Assembly (NCBI RefSeq): GCF_003609645.1
Contig: NZ_MCIB01000037.1
Location: forward strand, 54,715 to 118,714
Direction of reading: 5' to 3'
Source of the DNA: Thermohalobacter berrensis
GTDB taxonomy: Bacteria > Bacillota > Clostridia > Tissierellales > Thermohalobacteraceae
Length of the DNA stretch: 64,000 nt
The notes under the pieces are model-generated. The model did not search any database, was not told where the DNA came from, and saw only the letters and a program-made list of their open reading frames with translations. The position numbers and the translations under genes are program-made. This document shows positions 19,433 through 27,748 of the stretch, piece by piece; position 1 is the first letter of the stretch; every line of letters starts with the position of its first letter.

Positions 19433-19549
19433 TAATTAAATATAAACATAAATATAAAGTTATAGGGGGGATGCCCAAAATAAAACTTACATAACTTTTA
19501 TGATTTTTAGGCAAAACAAAGAATAATAAGATATGAAGGGGGATTAATC

Positions 19550-20950
19550 ATGAGGAAAAAATCATTAATAGCCTTAATGTTAGTATTTGTACTTACATTT
19601 ACACTATTTACTGTAGGATGTAGTAATAATACTGGTACTGAAACTACTAGTAATGAAACTAGTAACGAAACTACTGAAAACACTGACACTGAAAAGACAG
19701 AATCAAATGATAATGGCAAGTCTGAAGAAAAGATAGTTATTACTGTTGCAGGTGGTGCAGTAGGTAATGAGTTAGAACTTACTAAAAAGGCTGCACAAAT
19801 GTATATGGAAGAACATCCAAATGTTGAAGTAAAAGTTTTAGATACTCCTGACTTAGCTCAAGACAGATTAGGATTATATTTACAATTCTTAGAGGCCAAA
19901 AGTCCAGAGGTAGATGTATATCAAATAGATGTAATTTGGCCTGGAGATTTAGCAGATCACTTTGTAGACTTAAATAAATATGGTGCAAAGGAAGTAGCAG
20001 ATGATCACTTTGAAGCTTTAATTCAAAATAATACAGTTGACGGAAGATTAGTTGCTATTCCATGGTTTACAGATGCAGGCCTTCTATACTATAGAGCAGA
20101 TTTATTAGAAAAATATAACCTAGAAGTGCCAAAAACTTGGGATGAACTAGAAAAGGCTGCTAAAACTATACAAGAAGGTGAAAGAAAAGCAGGAAATGAA
20201 GACTTTTGGGGATTTGTATGGCAAGGAGATGCATATGAAGGACTTACTTGCGATGCTCTAGAGTGGGTAGCATCAAATGGCGGAGGAACAATAATTAGTC
20301 CAGACAAAAAGATTACTATTAACAATCCAAATGCTGTAGAAATAATAGACAAAGCTGCTAGTTGGGTAGGAACTATATCTCCTGAAGGTGTAACTGGAAT
20401 GGCAGAAGAGGATGCACGTAATATATGGCAAGCAGGAAATGCTGCTTTCATGCGTAACTGGCCATATGCTTATAAGTTAGGTAACTCTGATGATAGTGCA
20501 ATTAAAGGCAAGTTTGATGTTGCTCCATTACCAGCTGGTAAGAGTGGAAAGGGAGCAGCTACATTAGGTGGATGGCAGTTAGCAGTAAGTAAATACAGTA
20601 AACATCCAGATGTTGCGGCAGATGTTGCATTATTCTTTGCTTCACCTGAAGTTCAAAAAATGAGAGCAACAGAAGGTTCATTTAACCCAACAATAAAATC
20701 TTTATACAAAGATGAGGATATTTTAGAAGCTAGTCCATTTATGGGTAAATTATATGATGTATTCATTAATGCAGTAGCTCGTCCTTCAACAGCAACTGCA
20801 CCAAATTACAATAAAGTATCAACATTATTCTTCAAGGCAGTTTACTCAGTACTAACAGGTGAAAAGGACGCACAAACAGCATTAGAAGAATTAGAATTAG
20901 ACTTACAAGATGTAACTGGCTTTGAAGTAGGAGAACCAAAGGCAAGATAA
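19550..20950 (+). CDS. Sugar-binding lipoprotein of ABC transporter (family 1)
   Basis: A 466-residue extracellular solute-binding protein. It has a lipoprotein signal peptide with lipobox FTVGC (Cys24), then a Thr/Glu/Asn-rich linker of about 40 residues, then a family-1 maltose/trehalose-type binding domain (VDVYQIDVIWPGDLADHF, PWFTDAGLLYYRADLLEKY). It captures the disaccharide outside the cell and delivers it to the two permeases encoded upstream. The unusual position after the permeases may permit separate expression. RBS is AAGGGGG before the ATG. Confidence 0.9.
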   Translation: MRKKSLIALMLVFVLTFTLFTVGCSNNTGTETTSNETSNETTENTDTEKTESNDNGKSEEKIVITVAGGAVGNELELTKKAAQMYMEEHPNVEVKVLDTPDLAQDRLGLYLQFLEAKSPEVDVYQIDVIWPGDLADHFVDLNKYGAKEVADDHFEALIQNNTVDGRLVAIPWFTDAGLLYYRADLLEKYNLEVPKTWDELEKAAKTIQEGERKAGNEDFWGFVWQGDAYEGLTCDALEWVASNGGGTIISPDKKITINNPNAVEIIDKAASWVGTISPEGVTGMAEEDARNIWQAGNAAFMRNWPYAYKLGNSDDSAIKGKFDVAPLPAGKSGKGAATLGGWQLAVSKYSKHPDVAADVALFFASPEVQKMRATEGSFNPTIKSLYKDEDILEASPFMGKLYDVFINAVARPSTATAPNYNKVSTLFFKAVYSVLTGEKDAQTALEELELDLQDVTGFEVGEPKAR

Positions 20951-20981
20951 GCCTAAAACAAATATAATATGTTCAATTAAA

Positions 20982-21024
20982 TCTTATGTCCGGAAGTTCG
21001 TTGGAGGAATTTCCGGACATAAGA
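20982..21024 (+). terminator. Intra-operon 14-bp hairpin between binding protein and GH65 genes
   Basis: Arms 20982-20995 and 21011-21024 (TCTTATGTCCGGAA) pair perfectly around a 15-base loop containing GGAGG. There is no T run, so this is more likely an mRNA-stabilising or processing hairpin that keeps binding-protein mRNA high than a full terminator. Confidence 0.7.
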
Positions 21025-21076
21025 GTGATTAAGACTTTTTATTACAGAAAAATAACTAGAAAAAGGGTGAAGTTAT

Positions 21077-23431
21077 ATGGCAAGAAAAAAAGTAATGAAG
21101 GATTGGACATACCCTTTAGATGAATGGAATATTGTAGAAGAACAATTTGATATTGATACAAATTTTTTAGATGAAACTATATTTTCATTAGGTAACGGAT
21201 ACATCGGTATGAGAGGAAATTTTGAGGAAGGATATTATGGTCCAAAGGAAACATCTTTGGATGGGACTTATTTAAATGGATTTTATGAGTCTGCACCAAT
21301 AAGCTATGGTGAAGAAGCCTACGGGTATCCTAAATATGGCCAGACTATGCTTAATGTTACTAATAGTAAAATTATTAAGCTTTATATAGATGATGAAGAA
21401 TTTAATATGTTTAGTGGTAAGCTGCTATCCTACAGAAGAACCCTATATATGAAGGAAGGATATTTAGAAAGAAAATTAATATGGGAGTCTCCAAAAGGCA
21501 AAAAAGTAAAAATAAGTATTAAAAGATTAGTATCTTTAAATAATAAACACCTAGCTACAATAGAGTATAAGGTTAAACCTATTAATTTTTCAGGGAAAAT
21601 AACTCTTATATCATCATTAGATGGTAATGTTAAGAATCATGAGGAAGAAGGAGACCCTAGAGTAGGGTCTGTATTTAATGGTCAAGTATTAAAACTTATA
21701 GAAAAATATCAAAACAAAACATTTGGTGCTTTAAAACAACAGACTGTAAACACAAAGTTTACATTAGTTTGTGGAATGGAGAACGAGTTAGAAACAAAAA
21801 ATGACTTTGAAATATTAAATGATAATCCAGACCAAATGGTTACAACAAAGTATGTAATTAACGCTGAAAGAGAAGAAGAAATTACCTTAGTTAAGTATAT
21901 AAGTTATTATACATCAAAAGATTATAAAGAAAAAGAACTCCTAGAGAGGGCCAAGGATACATTATTAAAAGCAAAGGAGAAGGGATTTAAAGAGATTCTA
22001 AAAGGTCAAAAAGAATTTTTAGAAGAGTTTTGGAATAATGCATTAGTTGAAATAAATGGTGATAAAGCACTACAGCAAGGGATTAGATTTAATCAATTTC
22101 ACCTATTGCAATCTGTAGGTAGAGATGGTAAAACTAATATAGCGGCAAAGGGACTTACAGGAGAAGGATATGAAGGGCACTATTTTTGGGATACTGAAAT
22201 ATATATTCTACCATTCTTTTTATATACTTACCCAGAGATTAGTAGAAAACTATTAAGATATAGATATAAAATATTAGATAAGGCAAGGGAAAGGGCAAGA
22301 ACTATGGCCCATAAAAAAGGTGCATTATACCCTTGGAGAACTATAGATGGAGATGAATGTTCTGCATATTATCCAGCAAGTACAGCTCAATATCATATTA
22401 ATGCAGATATAGTTTATGTTTTGAAAAAATATATAGAAGCAACTGATGATATAGATTTTCTTTTAAAATATGGTGCAGAAATAGTTTTTGAAACTGCAAG
22501 GTTATGGGCTGATTTAGGCAGTTACATCCCTAATAAAGGCAATAAATTCTGCATAGATTGTGTAACAGGCCCAGACGAATATACTGCTATAGTTAATAAC
22601 AATTGTTATACAAATTATATGGCCAAAATGAATCTAGAGTATGCTCATGATATAGCAAAGCTTTTGGAAAATGAATATCCTAAAATCTATAATAAACTAA
22701 AGGAGAAGATAAATTTAAAAGAGGAAGAAGTACAGGAATGGAAAAAGGCAGCAGATAATATGTATTTACCTTATGATAAAAAACTAGGTATTCATCCTCA
22801 AGATGATACATTTTTGGAAAAACCAATATGGGATTTTGAAAACACACCAGATGATAAATATCCTCTTCTTTTACACTATCATCCGTTAGTAATATATAGA
22901 CACCAAGTATGTAAACAAGCAGATGTACTTCTTGCACTCTTTTTATTAGGAGATAAGTTTACTTGGGAAGAGAAAAAAAGAGATTATGATTACTATGAAC
23001 CTATTACTACCCATGACTCATCTTTATCACCATGTATTTTTAGTGTAATGGCTTCAGAATTAGGTTATTATGATAAAGCCTATGAATACTTTATGCAAAC
23101 TGCAAGGGTTGATTTAGATAATTACCATAAAAATTCACATCATGGTGTCCATACTGCATGTATGGCTGGTACTTGGATGTGTGTTATAAATGGATTTGCA
23201 GGGATGAGAGTATATGATGGAAAATTAAGTTTTAACCCTTATCTACCTGAAAAGTGGGATAGCTATAGATTTAGAGTTAGATTTAAAGGTAGACAGTTGG
23301 AAGTTAATGTTAACACTAAAGAAGTTATATACAAATTAATAGATGGTAATAGATTAGAGTTTAATCATATTGATAAAAAAGTTTCTATTAATGAAGGGGA
23401 AGAGAAAAGGTTCAGTTTAAAAAAGATATAA
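21077..23431 (+). CDS. GH65 disaccharide phosphorylase (kojibiose/nigerose/trehalose type)
   Basis: A 784-residue GH65 inverting phosphorylase that splits an alpha-glucosyl disaccharide with phosphate to beta-glucose 1-phosphate and glucose. The catalytic acid is Glu501 in TGPDEYTAIVNNN, and the GH65 order (N-terminal beta-sandwich, helical barrel with HYFWDTEIY, C-terminal sheet) is preserved. The motif after the catalytic Glu looks more like kojibiose/nigerose phosphorylases than maltose phosphorylases, but linkage specificity is inferred, not shown. It is fed by the ABC transporter upstream and followed by the LacI gene. ATG start after AGGGTGAAG. Confidence 0.87.
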   Translation: MARKKVMKDWTYPLDEWNIVEEQFDIDTNFLDETIFSLGNGYIGMRGNFEEGYYGPKETSLDGTYLNGFYESAPISYGEEAYGYPKYGQTMLNVTNSKIIKLYIDDEEFNMFSGKLLSYRRTLYMKEGYLERKLIWESPKGKKVKISIKRLVSLNNKHLATIEYKVKPINFSGKITLISSLDGNVKNHEEEGDPRVGSVFNGQVLKLIEKYQNKTFGALKQQTVNTKFTLVCGMENELETKNDFEILNDNPDQMVTTKYVINAEREEEITLVKYISYYTSKDYKEKELLERAKDTLLKAKEKGFKEILKGQKEFLEEFWNNALVEINGDKALQQGIRFNQFHLLQSVGRDGKTNIAAKGLTGEGYEGHYFWDTEIYILPFFLYTYPEISRKLLRYRYKILDKARERARTMAHKKGALYPWRTIDGDECSAYYPASTAQYHINADIVYVLKKYIEATDDIDFLLKYGAEIVFETARLWADLGSYIPNKGNKFCIDCVTGPDEYTAIVNNNCYTNYMAKMNLEYAHDIAKLLENEYPKIYNKLKEKINLKEEEVQEWKKAADNMYLPYDKKLGIHPQDDTFLEKPIWDFENTPDDKYPLLLHYHPLVIYRHQVCKQADVLLALFLLGDKFTWEEKKRDYDYYEPITTHDSSLSPCIFSVMASELGYYDKAYEYFMQTARVDLDNYHKNSHHGVHTACMAGTWMCVINGFAGMRVYDGKLSFNPYLPEKWDSYRFRVRFKGRQLEVNVNTKEVIYKLIDGNRLEFNHIDKKVSINEGEEKRFSLKKI

Positions 23432-23462
23432 ATTATCACCATTAAACAGGAGTGAAAAAATA

Positions 23463-24473
23463 TTGAAGAAAACAACAATTAAGGATATAGCTAAGCTTGC
23501 TGGAGTTTCAAAGGCTACGGTTTCTAGGGTCCTAAACGGTAGTAAATATGTAAGTCCTGAGGCTTATAACAGAGTTATGAAAGTAATAGAAAAGACAGGT
23601 TATAAACCAAGCTCTATAGCAAGAAGTTTGGTTAACAAAAAAACAAAGGTTATAGGAGTGCTAATTACAGATATTTCAAATCCCTTTTATTCTGAACTAG
23701 TAAAGGGGATAGTTGAGGTTGCAAATGTTTATGATTACAATATTCTCCTTTGTAACTCTTTCAATGAGTTTAAAAAAGAGGTTGAATTTCTAGAAATACT
23801 ATCTAATAAGGAAGTAGATGGAATAATTTTCATGACAAAAGGTGTAACAGATGAGCATAGGAATTTTTTAAGAAGCTTTAAGAAACCTGTAGTAACTGTC
23901 AATAGAAAGGTAAAAGAGTTTAAGATTCCTAACGTGGATATAGATAACTTTAAAGCAGGATATGATGCTACTGAACACCTAATAAAATTAAACCATAAAA
24001 GAATAGCTATTATTAGAGCAGCTGAAACAGATGAAACAGCAGGAGTAGAAAGATTTGAAGGATATAAAAAGGCTTTAGATGACTATAAAGTGCCTTTTGA
24101 TAACAGGCTAGTTATGGAGGGGGATTTTAAAGCAAAAAGTGGATATAAAGCAATGGAAAAATTCCTAAGGCTAGAAAATCCTCCTACCGCAGTTTTTTGT
24201 GTTAACGATGAAATGGCATGTGGTGTTATAAAGTGTGTAGTGGAAAATGGGTTGAATGTGCCTGAGGACGTTTCAGTTGTTGGTTTTGATGACATTCCTT
24301 TAGCATCACTTTTTATCCCTTCTCTTACTACTATAAAACAGCCAATCTATGATATGGGTGCAGTAGCTATGAGATTAGTATATAAACTTATTAAGGGAGA
24401 AAAAATTGATAAAGAAGACTATATTTTGCCCCATAAACTTGTTATAAGGCAGAGTACTAAAAAAAGAAACTAA
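23463..24473 (+). CDS. LacI-family transcriptional repressor
   Basis: A 336-residue LacI/GalR repressor: helix-turn-helix TIKDIAKLAGVSKATVSRVL at the N-terminus, hinge, and periplasmic-binding-protein-like sugar sensor ending in LIKGEKIDKEDYILPHKLVIRQS. It starts with TTG; the upstream GTG in another frame stops at once, and AGGAG is 9 bases before TTG. As the last gene of the disaccharide operon it most likely represses the promoter at 17283 through the GAAACCGGTTTC palindrome and is released by the imported sugar or its phosphate. Confidence 0.92.
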   Translation: MKKTTIKDIAKLAGVSKATVSRVLNGSKYVSPEAYNRVMKVIEKTGYKPSSIARSLVNKKTKVIGVLITDISNPFYSELVKGIVEVANVYDYNILLCNSFNEFKKEVEFLEILSNKEVDGIIFMTKGVTDEHRNFLRSFKKPVVTVNRKVKEFKIPNVDIDNFKAGYDATEHLIKLNHKRIAIIRAAETDETAGVERFEGYKKALDDYKVPFDNRLVMEGDFKAKSGYKAMEKFLRLENPPTAVFCVNDEMACGVIKCVVENGLNVPEDVSVVGFDDIPLASLFIPSLTTIKQPIYDMGAVAMRLVYKLIKGEKIDKEDYILPHKLVIRQSTKKRN

Positions 24474-24570
24474 AGAATGTTATTGTATAAGAATATATTT
24501 TTGTCATAGTATTAAAATACAAGAGAAGGAATAGTATAAATTAGATTAGAAGTTATAACATGTAATAAAA

Positions 24571-24662
24571 AATAGGGTTACAGGATGCAATCCCTTGCCG
24601 TATTAGATGGGTGCTTAAGGGTTAAAAGCACCTGTCGAAGGGGAACTAGGTTTCCCTAGCGG
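24571..24662 (+). ncRNA. Unidentified structured RNA element upstream of msrA
   Basis: About 90 bases with several mutually consistent pairings: ACAGG (24580-24584) with CCTGT (24631-24635) encloses hairpin GTGCTT/AAGCAC (24611-24616 with 24626-24631), whose loop AAGGG (24617-24621) can pair with CCCTT (24592-24596) as a pseudoknot. A further hairpin can form two ways: AGGGGAA/TTTCCCT, or CTAGG/CCTAG. A terminator follows at once. It is more G+C-rich than its surroundings. It could be a riboswitch for msrA, the 3' region of the lacI operon, or an independent small RNA. It does not match the core of any RNA class I can recall. Confidence 0.5.
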
Positions 24663-24693
24663 AGCGAGCTTTGCTCGCTTTTTTTATTTTTTT
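24663..24693 (+). terminator. Terminator after the structured RNA
   Basis: Perfect stem AGCGAGC/GCTCGCT (24663-24669 with 24673-24679), 3-base loop, then a long T-rich tail. Confidence 0.9.
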
Positions 24694-24789
24694 GACTTTT
24701 TTATTATTTAGTTTTTAGTAGTGTGTCTATAAACAGTGATAAACTTGGGTACATTATTACTAAATATTGACTTAGAAAGGAGTAATATT

Positions 24790-25443
24790 ATGTTATATCC
24801 ATCTATAGATTTATCTGTACCCAAGAAATTACAAATAGCTACTTTTGCTTTAGGTTGATTTTGGGGTCCGGATGCCCGGTTCGGGATAACAAAGGGTGTA
24901 TATAAAACCCGTGTAGGATATGCTGGTGGCACAAAAGAAAATCCAGCCTACCGTGATTTAGGTGATCATACAGAAACAGTACAAATTGAATATAATCCTG
25001 AAGAAATTACATACAAGGAGTTACTTAAAATATTTTTTAAAAGTCACAACCCAACTAACCAACCATATTCTAGGCAATATATGTCCATAATATTTTATCA
25101 TAATAAAGAACAAAAAAGGTTAGCTCAAGAAAGTAAAAATGAGGAAGAGGAAAGAACAAAGAAAAAAATTTTTACAGAGATTATACCTTACTCTAAGTTT
25201 TATCTTGCTGAAAATTATCATCAAAAGCATTATTTACAGCATATAAGGGAAATAATGACCGACTTTAGAAAAATCTATTCTAATTTTAACGACTTTATAA
25301 ATTCAACATCAGCAGCTAGAGTAAATGGCTATATTAAAGGATACGGGACCTATGAAAAGCTTCAAAAAGAGTTAAAAGACTTAGGATTATCCGACAAGTC
25401 AGAAAAGAGACTTACTCAAATTGTAGAAGGATATGGAAAATAA
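24790..25443 (+). CDS. msrA: Peptide methionine sulfoxide reductase MsrA, selenoprotein (in-frame UGA = Sec)
   Basis: MsrA reduces methionine-S-sulfoxide in proteins. Reading through the TGA at 24856-24858 gives one continuous 217-residue frame from ATG 24790 to the stop at 25443. The UGA is codon 23 and falls exactly at the catalytic position: ATFALG-U-FWGPDARFG replaces the usual GGCFWG. Downstream family motifs VGYAGGT, YRDLGDHTE and SKFYLAENYHQKHYL are intact, and the protein has no cysteine at all, so there is no resolving Cys. A 23-base segment (24863-24885) that is about 78% G+C follows the UGA and can form GC hairpins, as a bacterial SECIS would. The AAAGGAG site sits 6-7 bases before ATG. 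Confidence 0.92.
24859..24890 (+). promoter_or_regulatory. Candidate SECIS element of msrA
   Basis: Immediately 3' of the UGA, 18 of the 23 bases from 24863 to 24885 are G or C in an otherwise A/T-rich gene. Two alternative 4-bp all-GC hairpins can be drawn (CCGG 24868-24871 with CCGG 24876-24879, or CCCG 24875-24878 with CGGG 24882-24885). Position and composition fit a SelB-binding stem-loop; the exact fold is not settled. Confidence 0.65.
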
Positions 25444-25533
25444 TGTATTAATAATGAAGGAATTAAAAGTAAGTCATAGAATATATAAAGAGGAGAAGAT
25501 AAGAAATATAAAGTCTAAGTAGAAGGTGAAATA

Positions 25534-26442
25534 ATGATAGATGCTCACATTCATATAACACTAGATGGCATTAACTTTAAAAAAGCAAGGGAGAAACTAA
25601 AAAACGGTAATATTGAAACTATTGTTAGGAATATATTTAAAAAGTATAAAGAAAATGGAATATATGCATTAAGGGATGGTGGAGATAACTTAGGGATTTC
25701 AAATATAATCAGAAAAATTGCTAAAGATGAAGGATTAATTTATAAATCACCAGCATATGCAATATATAAAAAAGGTTGTTATGGGAAATTTTTAGGTAAA
25801 GCTATAAATGATTTGGAGGACTTTAAAAGGGAATTTGATATTTTAAAAAGGAGAGGATTAGACCACCTTAAAATCCCCCTTACAGGGCTAGTTAACTTTA
25901 GAAAATACCAAGATATAGGTGAAATTGCTTTTACATTAAAGGAATTAAAATATATGGTGGATTATGCTAAAGCTAATGGTATTCCAGTAATGGTACATGT
26001 AAATTCCAGTGAAGCTGTAAAAATTGCTATTAAAGCGGGAGTAACTACTATAGAACATGGATATTATATTACAGAAAAAGAATTATATTTAATGGCTGAA
26101 AATGATGTAATATGGGTTCCTACACTTGCACCATTAGGTAATTTAGTAATTTACTCAGATGAGAAGTTTAAAAAAGAGCTTCCAATAATTGAAAGGGTAT
26201 ACAATGAACAGATTGAAAATGTGAATAAGGCATATGAAATGGGAGTTAAAATAGCTGTAGGAAGTGATTCAGGGGCATATGGAGTATATCATGTGAAGGG
26301 ATTTTATGATGAAATCAAACATCTACAAAGAGCAGGTATAAAAAAAGAAAAGGCTTTAGAAATGGCATATAAAAATGGAATTTATGCATTAAATTTAAAT
26401 AAAGATGAAATAAAATATCTAAATCAACTGATGGGAAAATGA
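25534..26442 (+). CDS. Amidohydrolase-superfamily metal-dependent hydrolase
   Basis: A 302-residue TIM-barrel hydrolase. The first metal motif is HIH (residues 5-7, DAHIHIT), and further ligands are probably the Lys of HLKIPLTG, the His of PVMVHVNSS, the His of IEHGYYIT and the Asp of VGSDSGAYG. It hydrolyses C-N or C-O bonds in a small molecule; the substrate is not evident. It is somewhat short for imidazolonepropionase-type relatives. The ATG follows GAAGGTG. It lies 90 bases after msrA and 22 bases before a lipoprotein gene, so the latter two are likely co-transcribed. Confidence 0.8.
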   Translation: MIDAHIHITLDGINFKKAREKLKNGNIETIVRNIFKKYKENGIYALRDGGDNLGISNIIRKIAKDEGLIYKSPAYAIYKKGCYGKFLGKAINDLEDFKREFDILKRRGLDHLKIPLTGLVNFRKYQDIGEIAFTLKELKYMVDYAKANGIPVMVHVNSSEAVKIAIKAGVTTIEHGYYITEKELYLMAENDVIWVPTLAPLGNLVIYSDEKFKKELPIIERVYNEQIENVNKAYEMGVKIAVGSDSGAYGVYHVKGFYDEIKHLQRAGIKKEKALEMAYKNGIYALNLNKDEIKYLNQLMGK

Positions 26443-26464
26443 TATAGATAGGGGGAGTGTATAT

Positions 26465-27115
26465 ATGAAAAAATATATTGTTTATAGTATTTTTATATTC
26501 TTACTAAACTTTTTGGTTGTAGGTTGTATAGATGAATATAAGTCTTCAATAAAAGCACCATTTGTTAAAGAAGATACCTATAGTAGAAAAATAGAAATTG
26601 ATAAAGCAAAAAAATTAAAAATTGAAAGTATTATATCAGATATAGATATTAAACAGACTAACACAGATGAATTAATATTCAAAATTGATAAAAAAATAGG
26701 AGGAAATAATGAAGAGAAGGTAAATGAGTTTTTAAGCAAGTTTGATTACAAAGTTTCAGAAAAAAATGGAATAATAACTATTATTTCTAATGATAAAGGT
26801 CTCTTTGATAAAGAGGGTAAAATTATAGATGATGATATAACAAGTATTAATTCACATTGCATTATCGAGGTCCCTAAAAAAATAAATGAAATTGATATAT
26901 TAAATAGAATAGGACAAATAGGCATAATGGGAAAATTTAACAAAGTAAATATTGAAAATAGAATAGGAGATGTAAAATTAGAGGGGGATTATGGTACAGT
27001 TAATATTAAATTGGATATAGGAGATATAAGTATAAATGGAGATGTAGATAAACATAAACTGAATAATAATGTTGGGGAAATTAAGGTTAATGGGATTAAG
27101 ATAAATAAAGAATAA
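26465..27115 (+). CDS. Lipoprotein with DUF4097-like beta-repeat domain
   Basis: A 216-residue predicted surface lipoprotein: signal peptide with lipobox LVVGC (Cys at ~19), then a charged region, then an Ile/Gly/Asp-rich segment with repeated IENRIGDVKLEGDYG and DIGDISINGDV units like those of the DUF4097 putative adhesin/beta-helix fold. No enzymatic motif is seen. It follows the amidohydrolase by 22 bases with a GGGGGAG site before its ATG. The role is unknown; the repeats suggest a structural or binding function at the cell surface. Confidence 0.7.
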   Translation: MKKYIVYSIFIFLLNFLVVGCIDEYKSSIKAPFVKEDTYSRKIEIDKAKKLKIESIISDIDIKQTNTDELIFKIDKKIGGNNEEKVNEFLSKFDYKVSEKNGIITIISNDKGLFDKEGKIIDDDITSINSHCIIEVPKKINEIDILNRIGQIGIMGKFNKVNIENRIGDVKLEGDYGTVNIKLDIGDISINGDVDKHKLNNNVGEIKVNGIKINKE

Positions 27116-27140
27116 AATAAATAAAAATTAGGATAAAATA

Positions 27141-27169
27141 TTGACAATTTAAAAACAATGTATTATTAT
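27141..27169 (+). promoter_or_regulatory. Sigma-A promoter of the Rrf2 gene
   Basis: TTGACA at 27141-27146 and TATTAT at 27164-27169, 17-base spacing, about 45 bases before the start codon. Confidence 0.75.
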
Positions 27170-27174
27170 AAAAA

Positions 27175-27193
27175 ATGTACTAAAAAGGTATAC
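27175..27193. promoter_or_regulatory. Candidate Rrf2 autoregulatory site
   Basis: ATGTAC-N6-GGTATAC lies just after the -10 of the Rrf2 promoter. The same layout with the same TAAAAA spacer recurs in front of cooS, which suggests that one protein binds all three. Confidence 0.55.
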
Positions 27194-27213
27194 TTTGAAT
27201 TAGGAGTGAACAA

Positions 27214-27627
27214 ATGAGGATAACACAGGAAGCAGATTATGCTCTAAGAATTATTTTGTTTTTATCGAAAAAAGGAACTGATGTTAAGGTAGATGCTAAG
27301 ACAATATCAGAAAGTGAACTAATACCATCAAGATTTACATTGAAAATTTTGAGGAAATTAACCAAGGCAGGCCTTACAAAATCCTATAGGGGAGTAAAAG
27401 GTGGATATTCACTTAATAGAAGGCCTGAATCAATAACTTTAAGAGAGGTAATAGAGGCAGTAGATGGACCTATTTGTGTAAATAGATGTCTTTATGATAA
27501 AGAATACTGTAATCTAAATAGGGCAAACAAATGTGAAATTCATAAGGCTTTAGATAATGTAAGAGAAGTTTTAATAAAAGAGTTAGATGGTATAACTTTT
27601 AAAGACTTAATAGAAAAAAATAATTGA
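27214..27627 (+). CDS. Rrf2-family transcriptional regulator
   Basis: A 137-residue winged-helix regulator of the Rrf2/IscR family. The N-terminus MRITQEADYALRIILFLSK and the wing segment SYRGVKGGYSLNR are typical. Four cysteines in CVNRCLYDKEYCNLNRANKC form the C-terminal cluster where IscR-type proteins bind an Fe-S cluster, so it probably senses redox, O2, NO or Fe-S status. It lies 121 bases upstream of cooS on the same strand, with matching repeats before both genes, so control of CO dehydrogenase is likely (inference). ATG after AGGAG. Confidence 0.9.
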   Translation: MRITQEADYALRIILFLSKKGTDVKVDAKTISESELIPSRFTLKILRKLTKAGLTKSYRGVKGGYSLNRRPESITLREVIEAVDGPICVNRCLYDKEYCNLNRANKCEIHKALDNVREVLIKELDGITFKDLIEKNN

Positions 27628-27673
27628 TAAATTCATAATTTGTTTTAGTTTGGTCTATATTTTTTTAATAAAA

Positions 27674-27727
27674 AGTATACTAAAAAAGTATATATTTTTT
27701 TAAAGGAAAGTATACAAAATAAGTATA
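27674..27727. promoter_or_regulatory. Two tandem Rrf2-type operators before cooS
   Basis: AGTATAC-N6-AGTATA occurs at 27674-27692 and again at 27709-27727, starting 35 bases apart and ending 21 bases before the cooS ATG. The half-sites match the element at the Rrf2 promoter. Binding here would block or modulate cooS transcription. Confidence 0.6.
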
Positions 27728-27748
27728 GATTAAGAGGAGGAATATACG

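Noticed and set aside
24631..24650. Glycine riboswitch identity for the RNA at 24.6 kb, from CGAAGGGG
   Set aside because: The rest of the glycine aptamer core (GGAGAG start and CTCAGGCAAAAGGAC) is absent.
24790..25080. msrA as a pseudogene with a premature stop
   Set aside because: The only interruption is TGA at the exact catalytic Cys position; flanking motifs and the rest of the frame are intact, and a GC-rich hairpin region follows. A random nonsense mutation is much less likely.
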